From positions 186,001-250,000 of the forward strand of contig JAFEKR010000026.1 in NCBI GenBank assembly GCA_019022495.1: DNA of 64,000 bases, in the 5' to 3' direction. Source of the DNA: Epichloe hybrida (lineage: Eukaryota > Ascomycota > Sordariomycetes > Hypocreales > Clavicipitaceae). The translations under genes were made by a program, and so were the position numbers. Positions 11,600 through 24,185 of this stretch are shown here, one piece after another. The notes under the pieces are model-generated. The model searched no databases. It was not told where the DNA came from and saw nothing but the letters and a program-made list of their open reading frames with translations. Every line of letters starts with the position of its first letter. The first letter of the stretch is position 1.

Positions 11600-14200
11600 G
11601 TGGTAGGTAATATTAGCAATAGGGTATAGACAGTAGAGCGCTTTGTATCCTGCTATGCTACTCTCTTTTCTTAGGTTTTGTATTAATTAAATAATCCTTA
11701 GGCGTGCTTCTTCTCCTGTTAGTAGGCTTTAATAATCTTAGCCTATGTTCCGCGAGGGACTAGGCTAGGTGGTACTATAGATGCGTATGTAGATAATGTT
11801 AGCAGATACGCAATGATTTTTCTTTATGCTACTCTCTATGCCCTAAGGAAAGGAAGGAGATTAATTATTATAGCTTATCCTGCATCTCTAAGTAGTCGTT
11901 AAATTATCTTTTCTTCTACTTACTTAGCTAAGGTTCTATAGCTATGTACTTACTCTTATCTAATAACTCTATAGATTTGTAGTAACCTTAGCTAGTCTTC
12001 TATATCTAATTGCAGTAGCTTACTTGTTATTGCTTGCTGTTTTCGGAGAGCTTATTTAGTAGTGTTAGATATTTAATCTTATCTTCCTTATCGGAGTGCT
12101 TTAAGCTTTGAAGCTAAGGACGCTAGTATTGCTTCTTGTCTAATAATAGATGATAACACTGATAAAGATACTTGTGATAAATAATAACTTCCCCTTCTAC
12201 TTAATCTTAGCTCCTCTGGTTTAACTAGGGGTGAAACTCCTTTAGTGTCTTACTATATTTGTCTTTCCTAATTATATAGTATTTCTTGTATACTAATATC
12301 AAAGACTTCGGGGTTACTAGTGAAAACACAAGCTATAGGTTACTAGAAATCCTAAACATAAAGCTTATTATGCTTTGCTATATTAGTATATTATTTAATT
12401 AGATAACTCTTATTAGTAACTTAAAGCTTCTAAGGTATAAGTGTAGCGCTAATAGGGAGTCCTCTACTAACTATCTAGGTTATAAAGCAAGGTATTAAGT
12501 ATTTTGCTATGTGTTATATTAAGTATTAGAGGTTAAAGTCCTTCTAGTATGATAATTCCCTTAGTGATTGATCTCCTATTCTGAGTTTATTTGTAGCTAT
12601 ATCTTATAGAACTCTTATAGTTCTTTTAAGTGCTTTTACATAGCTATACTTCAGGTCTAGGATATTATTAGTTACTATCTAGTCTTTAAGGTATAGCTTA
12701 AAGCGTTAGTTAATAGTTAAGTCTCCTCTGAAAGTGCGTAGTTGTTTAAACTTGATATTATACTTATTTAGTGTATTTTAATCTTCTAATAGCAGATTAA
12801 TTGCTTTATAACTGACCTAATAGCGGATTATCTAGAGAAGGAACCCTAGGTATGTATACCTGCATTTCTAGTTTCCTTTCTACTCTATTACTAGGACTAT
12901 GATTGCTTTAAAATTAGAGGGGTAATTCATAAGCTACATAATCTGCCCCTATCTGCATGTGAAGTTAGCGAACTAAGTTATTTATCCCTTATCTATGCTA
13001 TTAAAATAGTATAAATATCCTTGTTTCCTATTAAACACAAAAGTAGTCTAATAGTTTGTAAAGAAAGTGAATCCTATAATAAGGCGTTGATTGCTTATGT
13101 GTGAGTAGAGGTTAATAGGGTTGTAACTATAGCTATACTTAATATTAATAGGCTGATAGGTAGTATAGAGTCTTCTAGCTTTTAAACTAATTAATTGTTG
13201 TAATATGTCTATGTTAAAATCTTCTGTCTTACTGACTTTGAATGTTTAGGGTAGTACCGCTACTATTGCTTTAAGCCTGCGCTCTATAATTCTCCCTATT
13301 GCTATTAGCTTAAACTAGTTAAGCTAGTCTTTGCTTAGAGTCTTGTAAGCCTTTCTTAGGAATTTGTGAATGTCTATTAAATAACTATGCTATTATATAT
13401 TTATCTATCCTAGCCTGATTAGTATTACTAGGTTAAAATCGTTGCTATCCTAGTAAACTTTAAATCTTAGTAAAGGCTATGGCTAGTCTCTTTGCGAATA
13501 AAATAGAGGTAGCTACTACCTATAGAGATTAACTAAATTAATTTCTATGGTGCCTTCCTTAATTCCTCTAAAGAAGGGGCTTTCTAATCTATGTATTAAA
13601 ATGTAAACATAGTATATAGTAAGGCACCTGCCATGAGGGAAGTAGGTAATAGTATTGCTATTTACTTTAGTGTAATTACCCTTATTTATAATAGACTCCC
13701 TATACTATTTTATTTTACTAGGTAAGATTAAAAGGTTTTAGGATAGGCAGAATAACTATTATAGTAGGAAAGGATATAGTAACTACCTATTAGATTTTTA
13801 AATTAGCGTAGTTAGAAAGGATTTTAGGAATAAGGGTAGTATAAATAAAAACTTTAAAGGTTAAGAGGATATATGCTTATGTAAGAAGTAGGTTAGATTA
13901 AGTGGTTCCTATGGCCCTGATTCTGTTCTTATAGTCTTTGTTAATTTTAAGAGTGGTTATTAGTAGCTATTACTAGTTACCTCCTCCTTTCTCTCTATTA
14001 GCCGCTAGTATTTATCACGAGGCATCCGTCTGTGGAGATTAAGTAGTTACTGTGATTCAGACCTTACTATCATGAATTACTTATAGGTAGCCTACTTGCT
14101 TCTTAGGTGCTAACGCCTGTTATATATGGCATCCTATGGTTTAAGGCTTTTCTAACCCTTTTTCTTTCCTCTTCTTTATGCTCCTTAACTTATTACTCTT
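11600..14200 (-). pseudogene. Extra RIP-masked open frame between gypsy integrase and 3' LTR
   Basis: On the minus strand, reading TAA/TAG as mutated CAA/CAG, one frame appears to run without frameshift from about 14.2 to 11.6 kb, on the order of 850 codons. The N-terminal part is Lys/Arg-rich, including MPRDKYQRLIERKEEV near 14.0 kb. A middle part around 12.9-13.1 kb has a faint resemblance to the end of a retroviral-type protease. A stretch at 12.5-12.75 kb (YNIKFKQLRTFRGDLTINQR) has a faint gag-like look. Neither similarity is strong enough to name it. It lies in the position of env in some retroelements, but I saw no clear signal peptide or fusion or transmembrane segment. Alternatives are a captured host gene or a nested element without recognisable ends. 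Confidence 0.45.
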
Positions 14201-15469
14201 TGTATTATTACCCTAATTAATTAATTATGGCTAAATCTCTTAACGAAAACTATTAAAAACTTCCTAATATTACTACTATTATGAGGGTAAGTGTCCTAGA
14301 AGTTAAGCTTTTAGTAATAAAGACTATGGACTAGTCTAACTGCGCTAAGTTCTTTCCTCTATTTATTAGTAAAGACTATATAGGTGTTCTAAAGATTATT
14401 TAATCTTATATTCAGGCTAATGCTAATGACTTCTGTTTTGTAGTATAAGTTCCTTTTTGCCTTCTAGGTTTAGGGCAGGATTAACATTAGTAATAGTAGT
14501 GTTCCTCTATATATAGAGATTACCCTCTAACCTTCTAAAAATTCCCTAGAAGGGGCTCCTCCCTATCTAATTACCGCTATAAAAAGAACTAAATTACTAA
14601 AGGATTTCGTGAGGAGCTGCACTAAAGTAAATAGTATCTTAGCCCTTGCTATTAAAAATAAACGTTATTACTTAGTCCTTATTCCTGCTAAGATAGCTTA
14701 TCCTAATAGGTACTTCTTACACGCTCTTTCATAGTATCCTAAGCGTTGTTATGCTTTACTAGTGTCTATGTTTAGCAGATTAAATAGTATTTTCTATACT
14801 AACTACTTAAACTTATATATGCAGTATATTACCTTCTTTAGTAAGCATATGTGCTTCCCTTTCTATAGCTATATCTTGCTTTCTAGGGTTAGTAAAGGTA
14901 TATGTAGTAATTATATCTAGAATAGGTCTTATGCGGCTAGCTATAAATAGTGCTTTGCTTCTAGGTATTACCTTTAGTCTTCCTAAGAGAGATATCTTAT
15001 GCCTTTCTTAGGAAAAGAGTAGTTTGCTAAAGTAATAGAGACCCTTCCGCTTAATCTAAATACTATTAATTCTAATAACTCTCCTTACTTAGTAGTAGAT
15101 GTGCCTCCTCCCTTCCTAAATTATTTATAAATAATAGAGAAAATTAGAGAAAATAAATTTAGTCTATAGTGTGGGATTTTAGGGAGATAAAAGAAAAGAG
15201 GAAAGGGGTAGGTGGTCCTATAGTTAATAGACTTATGCCTTAATTACTTAATCTCTAGTATTAGAACAAAACTTTGCTTAGTTCCTAAAATAAAAATAAA
15301 GGAAAATAATGTTTAATCTTATACACTCCTTAGTGTATTAGAGAATATGCTTTATATTCTTTCTTCTATTCTTCTGTTAAGTAAGGTAGCTATACCTTAA
15401 TCCTATAATATAGGCTCCTTTAAGGTAGGAGCTTAACCTCTTTCTTAAGATATAAACTTATCCCTCCTT

Positions 15470-18400
15470 TATTAACTATTTAATTAGATATATTGTGTTA
15501 AGCTACTAAAGGCATAATTATGGCGATTTCTTGATTATAGTTATTAGTAGTCTCCTCCCTTGCCTAGTATTATTAAGAAGTATGTAACTATATATTTACT
15601 ATTAAAGTCTACTAACCTTCTATGTCTAGGATAAACTTTTTAATATAGTCCCCTAAAATGGTTTTTATAAGGTAAACCCTATCTAGTGTTTTTAGATAAT
15701 AGGCTCTAGAAATCAGCGCTTGCTTATAGATTTAGAAAGGTTTGTTCTATCTTATTATGAGTTTCTTTATAATAGATATGTTAACGTTTCTTCTAATATT
15801 GTATACTAGAATAAGATCCCCTAGTTTTAATTAATCCTTCCTAAGAGAGGTAGCTTAGTTCTTATTAGTTTAGTTTATAAGTTACTTTCTAAAGTTAAAT
15901 ACCTTCTTCCTTACTTTCCTAATATCCTTTGCCTTCCTTTTAAGCATTTAGACTTAAGCTTTAAACAGGTCCTAACTAGTAGTAACTACTTCCTAGTTAA
16001 TTAGCCTCTAGGTTAGAAACTTAACTTCTAATAGTAGGATTAGTTCCTATCTATAGATTAAATAGAAAGCGGATTTCCTATGTGATTTGCGAACGGTAGT
16101 GTGGTCTATAAGAAGGGCTTTATTAAGGTACTTTACCTATTAGCTATTTAACCCTCCTAATTTTGCTAAAGCGGATGTAAGGGACTAGTGTCTAGCTTTA
16201 ATAGGAGAATTTGCCTTTAGGTTATACCTAGATATTTGGATTTCTTTGATACTAATATCTACAAGTGCTTCCTTAAGATTTCCTTATATCTTAGGACCTC
16301 TATTGTAGACTATAAACTAAAAAAGTCTAAACCTACTAATTAATAATAATAGGAATTTTCTAATTGCTAGTATTATTGCATTTCTAACTAGTGTAGCCTC
16401 CACCTACCCTATTAAGTTACACCTAGCTTCTAAGAGATACTTATATCCGTGATTAATTAGAAGGTGCTAAGTGTTAATATAGATCTTGCTTATTAGGTTC
16501 CCTAGTGTAACTAGTATAGATAGTTCTTAAGGTTGCTAAGGCGCGAACTTTTGACATGTCTTGTAATAGGTTAGTATCTCTTAAGTTATGTTCTAGAGTC
16601 CCTTCTACTAGTACTACTGTTTTGTTACTTAGAAGACTACCTTAATACCTTTATAACTAAGTTCTTTATAGATAGCTTTAACTATTACGCGTTGCTGCTT
16701 AGGAATATTAATAACTAACGCTAGTCCTTTTATGATTCCTGTTAGTCTTTTCCATAGGTATCTATTTTCTAGGTAGAACTTCTTTGCTTTATTACAAAGC
16801 TTCCTGTAGTCCCTAGCACTAAGATTAATTAGTCTTTAGAGGGTGGATAAGAAATCAATTACCTGTCGTATCTCCTACGAATAGTCCTTCTTGCCATTTT
16901 CTTTTATCTTAATACTGTTAAGATATAAGTTAATAAAGTCTTTAATATCTTCTTTAACTTCTTAATCTAATTAATCTAATAGACTAGGGCCTTTTCTAGA
17001 TAGGGCATTAGTGATTCTGTTCTTCTTGCTAGGGATGTGTCGCACCAAAAAATTAAATAGTAGTATATAGCTTATCTATTACGTGACAAGAGCTCTAGGT
17101 ATATTATTAATAGCTCTGTTAAGCTAGTGTACTAGGACTTGTGAATTTGTTTCTAATGTGAAAGGAACTTTATAGAGGTGAATTTATAGTCTTCTTAACA
17201 CATAAATAACTGCTTAGTATTCTCTTTTAGTCGCGTTATACTTAGCCTTAGCAATAGTCTAGACACTGCTCTTGTATTAAATAGAATAGCGTTTACTATT
17301 AATAATTTATAGCAATGCTACTCCCTATCCTAGTAAGCTTATATCTACTATAAGGATAATTTCCCTAAAGCCTAGTCTAAGATTAAGTGAAACGAGAACT
17401 AGGGCTATAGTTATTACCTTCTTTAAAATATCTATGGCTTCTTGTTACTCTAGTCCCTATTCCTACTCTATTATCTTCTGTAGTAAAATCACTAGTGGTC
17501 TTGCCTTCTATGTATAGTGTTTAACCTAAATGTGGTAGACTCCTATTAATCTAACAAAAGATTGTACTTCTAATAGATCTTGGTAAACTTTCTAGTCTAG
17601 AATCTTTATAATCTTTGCCTTAGTTAGTTTTTGTCTATTTATCCCGCATATGAATCCCATGATTTTAGCTGACTTCTAGCAGAATTTTAACTTAGCTACT
17701 AAAGCTATGTAACCAGAGAGTTTAATGTTAACCAAGACTTTGTTAATGTTAATTAAATACTCTATTATATATCTACGTACTCTAGGCATAATTTCTTCTT
17801 TATTATACGTTATGGTTAGCCCCTTAATAGTAATGTTATCTAGAAAGGGTGCGTAAATGTTAGGGATTAAGTTAAATAGGATTCAGCTAATAATCCTAAT
17901 AAATTAGGCTACTAAGTTAGTAGCTCCCTGTGGTAAGCAGTAAAGTTACAAAAGGCTAATCGTAGTAGAAATCGTAGTTATGTCTTTACTTCTCTCCGCT
18001 AATTCCACTTGATTATATCCTAATAAGAGATTAATAATAGATAAGATCTTGTATATTACAAAGCTCTTGCTAAATGCCTCCGCTCCTTGAGGGATTAGTG
18101 CGTTATGTATTGTAACTTTGTTATACTTAGTGGCTAATAGGATTAGGTAAATCCCTCTGTCCTTCTTTATAATAAGAAAGTAAGGGTTCCTATAAGAACT
18201 ATAGCTTTCTTCTAGATGCCTATACTTTAACTTCTTCTTTAATAGATTAACTAGTTTCCCTTGTAACCTAAGAGGTATTAGGATAGAACTAGCTTACTAT
18301 GCCTTATGCTTAATAACCTTAATGACTTATAGTGGTGCTACTAGCGGGTTAACTTTCCTATACTTAGATAAGTCCTATGCTAGCGCTGCTTCTTAGTTAT

Positions 18401-21400
18401 AAAGGATTTCCTTAAAAATATTAACTTCTTCTTATATTAAATATTCTTATACCCCCTTAACTATCTAATCTAGCCGCTCCTAGGTTATTCTAAAACCTTG
18501 TGGGTTCTTGCTAAATCTCCTAGTGATGTACTTGTTGTATTTCCTAGATGTATCTAGATGCGATTTTGCTTCTTCCTATTTCTTTGTCTTCTATTTAGGG
18601 TCTCCTTCTAGGGTTAACCCGTTAGAAGGCATATTGTTACGTGGATAAATCTTATTAGCTTTGCGTTTGTATATTGTGTTTATTATAAGATTAGGTGGTT
18701 TTGGCTGCCTTAGGGGTTGGAAGTCCTCCGTAACCACTTTAAGTTATTAGTTGTGGTTTACTATTATATCCTTAATGACTTCTTAGAAGATATTAGTCCC
18801 TTCTCTAGTTGTGATAGGGATTAGTACTTTATTATTGCTTATTTCTGCCTCTAACCCTTTGTGAACTATTTAATCTTTCTCTTCCTTTACTTTAGGATAG
18901 CTAAATATAATAACATTAATGGTAGGTTGCTAGGCTAGTTGTGTGTTTGTGTATTGCTATTAGATGCTTCCTGTAACTCTTGAGATAATGATAATATCTC
19001 TAAAGCAGCACTAGATAAAGAGTTTACTACTTCTTAAATAGTTGAACTGTATTTATAATAGCCTGAAAAATGGTATTCCTAGAATTAGGCTTATGTTAAT
19101 GAAGTCTGGGCTGACGTAGAAGGTAGTGGGTATCTAGATGTTTCCTAGATATAGCTTTATTTAAACCTCCCTAATTATCTTAATCCTATGTGAGGAGAAT
19201 AAAGTGGTGTTTGTTGTGTCTGTAGGATAGATTTTTAGACCTAAGTGTCTAGCTGTGCTTTTAGTAATTATATTTCCTTATGAGCCTATGTTAATAAGCC
19301 CTAGGAGAAGCTCTTCTTCTAGGTTGTCTAAATGAACTTATAAGTATAGTAAATCCTGTAACTAGTTAACTGTGGCTTACGGTTTTATAATTGCGTTAAG
19401 CATGAAGTTTGCTTCGGGTGGATTAATTAGATTCTGTTAAGGTCTATTCTATTATACTTGAGTTCTAAGCCTTTCCTGGATCCTTTCCTATAGGGTAGCG
19501 TTAATTTCTGGCGGGGGTGTTAGGGCTATTTTTAGCGGATTTACCTTAGTCTTCGCTTTGTTTCTCTTATTCTCTTTAAGAGTATTCTTTATTATCTAGA
19601 TAATAGAATTAATCTGGTGTTCTAGATTAATTAGTCTTGGAGTTGTTTTAACCCTAAACGTTCTTAAAGGAGGCATAGGCCTTAGTGTATCCCTGTTGTA
19701 ATAACGAATATCTTTAATGCCTTTTGCCTGTAGGAGATACTTATTACTAACTACTTCTGCTAGTATTAGCATAATATAGTAGATATCTTGAAAGGGTACT
19801 CTAAGCTTCTTCTGGAAGACCTTATTATATAGTTAATCTAAAATCCTTTGTCTAACCTTACCTAGTAGATCTTTCTTTCCCTTATTTAAGGTATTATCGC
19901 CTTATCTAGATTGTTTGTGGCCTTAATAATCTTGTTTGTCTTCTTCTGTAATGTCTTTGACTCGCGGCCGCTTTGCTACTTGTTCCCTAATGGCTATGAT
20001 CTTTCTATTATAGTTATCTACCTCCTTGTCTTCTATATATAACTTCTTAAACGTGATAGCCAAGACTGTGCCTAAGGGCTCCCTTTGTAAGATTAACGTT
20101 ACCTAGACCTCTCTTTCTAGGCGGTATTTAGTGGGGTTAAACTAGCTTTCTATTTAATTAAATATTTCTTGTTTATTTAATAATATATCCTAGCTTTTAC
20201 CTCTATAAGGACTATGTTCCTTAATCCTAGGGATTATGTAAGTAATCTTGCTATCTAGGAAGTATTTAACCTAAAATATGGCTAGCTTACGCGCGTAGCT
20301 ACTAATCTAAAGGAACTTTAAAAGTAGGATAGGTAGTATAATATGTTATCTTATGTTGTCCCTAATTGCTAAAATACGGATAGCTAGGTTGTAGATAGCG
20401 AACTTTAATATCTTATTAAATCCTAGTGTGTTACACTTTATAGCTAAATAGGAATCACTATTATAGTAGTAATAGTGGTTTGTCTAGCGGCCTTATCTAG
20501 CTATTGCATTAATTTTAAAAATGTGTTTATTATCTTAATTAAATAGTCTAATGCTATTTAGCTAGTAATTCTGTTGCTAGTGTCGCGGGTTGCTATTATA
20601 CTTTCTTTTAAGCTGCTTTATAATGTTAATTTCCTTTCCTACTTAGGCTATGACTATGATTTTTAACTTAGCTAACTGCTTTATTAAATCATCTATTTAA
20701 TCTTAGTATTTAGCTATCTTAGGACCTTTATCCTTTGTTACCTTGTTATTAAAGGTGATATTCTTCTTATTACGTTCTAAAGACTTAGTCTGCGCTAGAT
20801 AGTTCCCTTGGTTAGTCTAATAATTGCTAAGTGTAGGCAGATTAAATAGCCTTTAACTTCTTAGGTTTAACTCTATATTATCTAATAGGTACCCTCCTAA
20901 GTTAGAGATTTTAGGGTCCCTATATCTAAGCTCTAATTATGTATAAACATGTGCGTTAAGCTTTATCTAGAGTGGTTTATACTTTATAACTAGAATTTCT
21001 TTACAGGTAAACCCCTTTTAATTTATAAAGCTTAAGATTAAATGCTCTAGGAGGGCCTTGTAGATGTAGTTAGACTATGTTATAGTAGTTCTCTATCCTA
21101 TAGGGTCTACGTTTAACATTAAAGCTTGATGCTTCTATAGCTAGTAATAGGTTTCCTTAATAAACTTTGGTTATATTAGGTTAAGGTCTTTAAGTTATTC
21201 ATAAGCGCTTTCTATTTAATCCTAGCTTATAGTATTAAACTAAAGGAGTATTTTGTTCTTTAACTCTTCCTAAGTACGCAATACTATTAGCATCTTGACC
21301 ACCTATTAGACCTAGGGGTTAACATTATGTTTAAGCATTTTTTGCTAATCCTTTTTAGGGATGTATATTGCTTTTATCTTAGCTTTGAAATCCTTAATGA

Positions 21401-21600
21401 AATTTACTATATTTTCCCCTATGAACTGCTGAATATTATACCTGTTCTATATTATGATAAGGGAAGTTTAGTAAGCTATTGTTTCTCTAAGGATTTTTAC
21501 AAAAGATTTGGCATTAAGCCTGTTAAGAGGTCCTGAAGATTTTCCTTTATTATTAGGGTCCTTCCCTGATTAATTATTAGAGTAGGAACGAGTTAGCGTA
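15470..21600 (-). pseudogene. Gypsy gag-pol remnant (protease, RT, RNase H, integrase)
   Basis: The order on the minus strand is standard Ty3/gypsy. A gag region is at about 21.6-19.6 kb. The protease is near 19.3-19.1 kb, with the DSGS-type active site degraded to NIGSQGNIITKSTARHLGL and a later ILGIPFF. Reverse transcriptase has its active-site motif FLDN (expected FLDD) at 17835-17846. RNase H near 17.4-17.2 kb ends YNATKREYQAV. Integrase around 16.7-15.9 kb includes KEALVDISIKEIQ, GHQSLTSALAKLGG and HTTVRKS. This matches the fungal gypsy lineage whose integrase carries ALAKMGG and DRTTVRKS. Every frame contains many TAA/TAG stops. The short open stretches here are chance gaps between stops. 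Confidence 0.83.
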
Positions 21601-22388
21601 GAAACCATTTTAAGATTAGATAGTTCCTTGCTAGTAACTAGGGGTTCTAGCATTAATGGATTCTAAGTATCCCTTGGATAGCTTAGCTACTTGATTAACC
21701 TTACTTTTCTTAGCTAGCGGGAATATGAAGATAAACGATTAGATATAGAGTCTAGTAATAGTACTTATAATTAATCTTGTAAATAGATAAGTGCTTGAAT
21801 AAAAACTTTGGTGATTAAAAGAATCTTTTGAAAGAAATCTTCTAGGGGGGTGATATTTATAGTTATAAATAGTCTATAAGCGAAAATCAGGAGTGTAATT
21901 ATATAGCTCTTTATAATTAACTATAAGACCCTAATATATAGCTAAATTATTACGAAATTAGCTATAGGTCCTAAGATTAAATGGCTTATGACGCTAGATA
22001 GCGGTTCCTGTTCTGTATTCTTATATTTAAAGGTTCTTAGCAAGGGGGTAACGGTTTGGCTAGTATTTGTAATATACTTTCCTAAGCTAGCTAGCCTCCC
22101 TTTTAACGCCTCTATAGAACATAGTCTTTTGTCCTTAATCTAGCTTAGTTCTTCTGGATTAACTAGTCTAAAGCTAGCGCCTTAGCCCTTATATAGTCTA
22201 GGGCTAGGCTTCTAGTCTATGTTGCGTTATAGGGAATAACGAAATAAGGGGGGGGTCTTTGTGTAAATAGTTTGGTATTAGCTATGGGTTGTAGCTGAAA
22301 AAGCACGCTTTTAATTAATCTTAGTCTATAGTAGATTAAATAGAAAGCGGAAGTCCTAGGGGTTTAAGACTACGTTTCTCCACTAGTT

Positions 22389-22889
22389 TTATTAAGCGGA
22401 AAACAACACCCCAAAAGACATAATACTAGCCTATAATTACAAGTAGCTCTAGAGCCTACACATAACAAAGGGGTTAATTAACTTAACGATATTAATCATA
22501 ACAACAGCTAGGACTATCTTATCGTGCAGAGATATTCTAAATCAAATAGTCTGTTAGATTAGAAGCGGCGCTTTAATTAGAGAAGGGGGGGGGGGGGATT
22601 CTTCTTAATACATATTTCATAATATCAGATCTAATATTAGCTGAAGCAAGAGTTAATATTAGCTAAAGCTATTAGTATTAGCTAAAGCAAAAGGGTAGGG
22701 TGAAAGTAAGAATTCAGTTATGCGTGGTGGCTCTCGTAGAATCTAGCTATATGTGGTCCCTTTATAGATCAATTAATCCTCCTGCCAAGATGACTAATAT
22801 CGTTATCCCCTTGTTGTGATATCCCTATCCTTGAGCCCTAGCACTTATCATCGTGATCGCGTTTTTGGGCGCGCATCTTAAGGCACACA
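22389..22889 (-). repeat. 5' LTR of nested gypsy element
   Basis: 501 bp, partner of 10712-11211. It carries a 13-G run and the same TTAGCTAAAGC-like repeats. It keeps more CpG/CpA than the internal region. Confidence 0.85.
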
Positions 22890-22894
22890 ATACT

Positions 22895-23932
22895 CACTAA
22901 GGTTAATAAATCTTGCGATTTAGTTGTTAAGCTTAAGCTATGTAGTAGTCTCTGGATCTAGCTTAACGAATTCTTTCTAATTACTAGAGAAGTCATAAGT
23001 AAGCTATTAAAGGCATAAGGGTAACTTATGCTCTTAGGGTCTTTTAGGGGTAATAGTTAGAGCCTTGCTATTACTAGTAGCCTTTACTCTTATAAAAGGT
23101 CTAGATTCCTCTACTATCTTTAACTATAAAAGGAACGTTACTAATTTATTATTTTTACTACTAATTAAGCTCCTATGTTTGCCTATTGCTATTACAAGGT
23201 TTTTCTTTCGCATTTCAGGAGCGTTATCGCTCTAATAAAATTAAAAGGTTATAAAAACAGGAAAAACAGAAGAAAAAGCAGTAGAAGTAGCAAAAGTAAT
23301 AACAAGAACAAATCAATAGAGATAAAGAAAGTAACAGAAGTTTTAAAAGTAACTAGAAAATAATAGGAAAAGTAATAAGGGAATAATAGGAATTACTACT
23401 TCCTATTTTTTATAAAAAGAAAGGAAGGAGGTAATCTCTCTCTCTTACTAATAAGCACGGGGCGAATAGTACTAATAATAAAGGGGGCAAAAAATAAGTA
23501 GTAAATGCTTATAGGGAGAGATTAAAGGTCTGTTAGAAGGTAATATATTAAAGGGAATTTATAGGTGTATTAGCTAGCTTAGCTAAGGTTATTTAACATT
23601 AGGTTCAAAATAAATGCCTCATAGCGATAGATTCGGTTAGTTAGTTAGTTTTCTTGTAATAGACAATAAAATCAACAATTAATAACAATATCCTAGATAG
23701 ATATAACAAAGTTATATCCCTAAGCCTAAGGGTTAATAGATTAATTCCTTAGAAGCCTAATAAGCCTATAACTAGAATTCTAGTCTCTTCCTTTAGCACA
23801 CTTATGTAGTTATGCCTCTCTACTGTAATAACTATTACGGTATAACAAGAGGTAATAGTAATAGTATTTGCAAAAATATCTCTTCTTATAATACCTAGCT
23901 TATCTATAGTTATAAAGTTAACCACTAATTAG
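22895..23932 (-). pseudogene. 5' internal part of outer copia element (leader and gag remnant)
   Basis: Sequence between the nested gypsy element and the copia 5' LTR. By position it holds the primer-binding region and start of gag. It is RIP-degraded with no verified domain. A short open stretch at 23175-23363 on the other strand is Lys/Ser-rich low complexity and is not supported as a gene. Confidence 0.5.
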
Positions 23933-24185
23933 TGTTAGATGCACTAAGGTCCTGCGTAGGTAATAAATCCCGTATAATTTGAAGTCGATAATAAATAGAT
24001 AGCTAGGAAAGAGGAAGAAGAGAGGGAAAGTCTAGATGCTAGAAAAGTAGGCAAAATCCGTATGTGGGGCATAAAAGGGGGTGGCGAATTAATGCAGCTA
24101 ATCATATCGCGTGCATCGCGCCGGACCCACAATTGGTCCGGTCTTTGGCCACGATTGAACCGATGAAGATCCGAAGGAATCAACA
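23933..24185 (-). repeat. 5' LTR of outer copia element (253 bp)
   Basis: Partner of 5249-5501, followed by the duplicated target TTTTA at 24186-24190. It is the less mutated of the two copies in its right half. Confidence 0.9.

Larger units (their letters stand above)
10712..22889 (-). mobile_element. 12.2-kb Ty3/gypsy element nested in the copia element
   Basis: About 500-bp direct repeats lie at 10712-11211 and 22389-22889. They are flanked by ATACT at 10707-10711 and 22890-22894, the likely target duplication (one base of slack at the left end). A purine tract (AGGGAGGTG read on the minus strand) sits just inside the left LTR, as a polypurine tract should for a minus-strand element, so 22389-22889 is the 5' LTR. 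Gag-protease-RT-RNase H-integrase occupy roughly 21.6 to 15.5 kb on the minus strand. A further 4 kb separates integrase from the 3' LTR, unusual for Ty3/gypsy elements of 5-8 kb. RIP has destroyed all frames. Confidence 0.87.
5249..24185 (-). mobile_element. Ty1/copia element, complete ends, split by a nested gypsy element
   Basis: Two 253-bp direct repeats (5249-5501 and 23933-24185) start TGTTGGATGC / TGTTAGATGC and end in AACA. They are flanked by a perfect 5-bp target duplication TTTTA (5244-5248 and 24186-24190), so they are the LTRs of one insertion. The internal region is on the minus strand: RNase H lies beside the left LTR (DNPADVITKA at 5762-5795), so the left LTR is the 3' LTR. 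A 12.18-kb gypsy element interrupts the 5' part at 10712-22889. Removing it leaves about 6.75 kb, a normal size for copia elements. The internal region is heavily RIP-mutated with no long open frame. Fully inactive. Confidence 0.88.

Noticed and set aside
21327..21536. 69-codon plus-strand frame in the nested gypsy element
   Set aside because: Antisense gap between RIP stops in the gag region of a minus-strand element.
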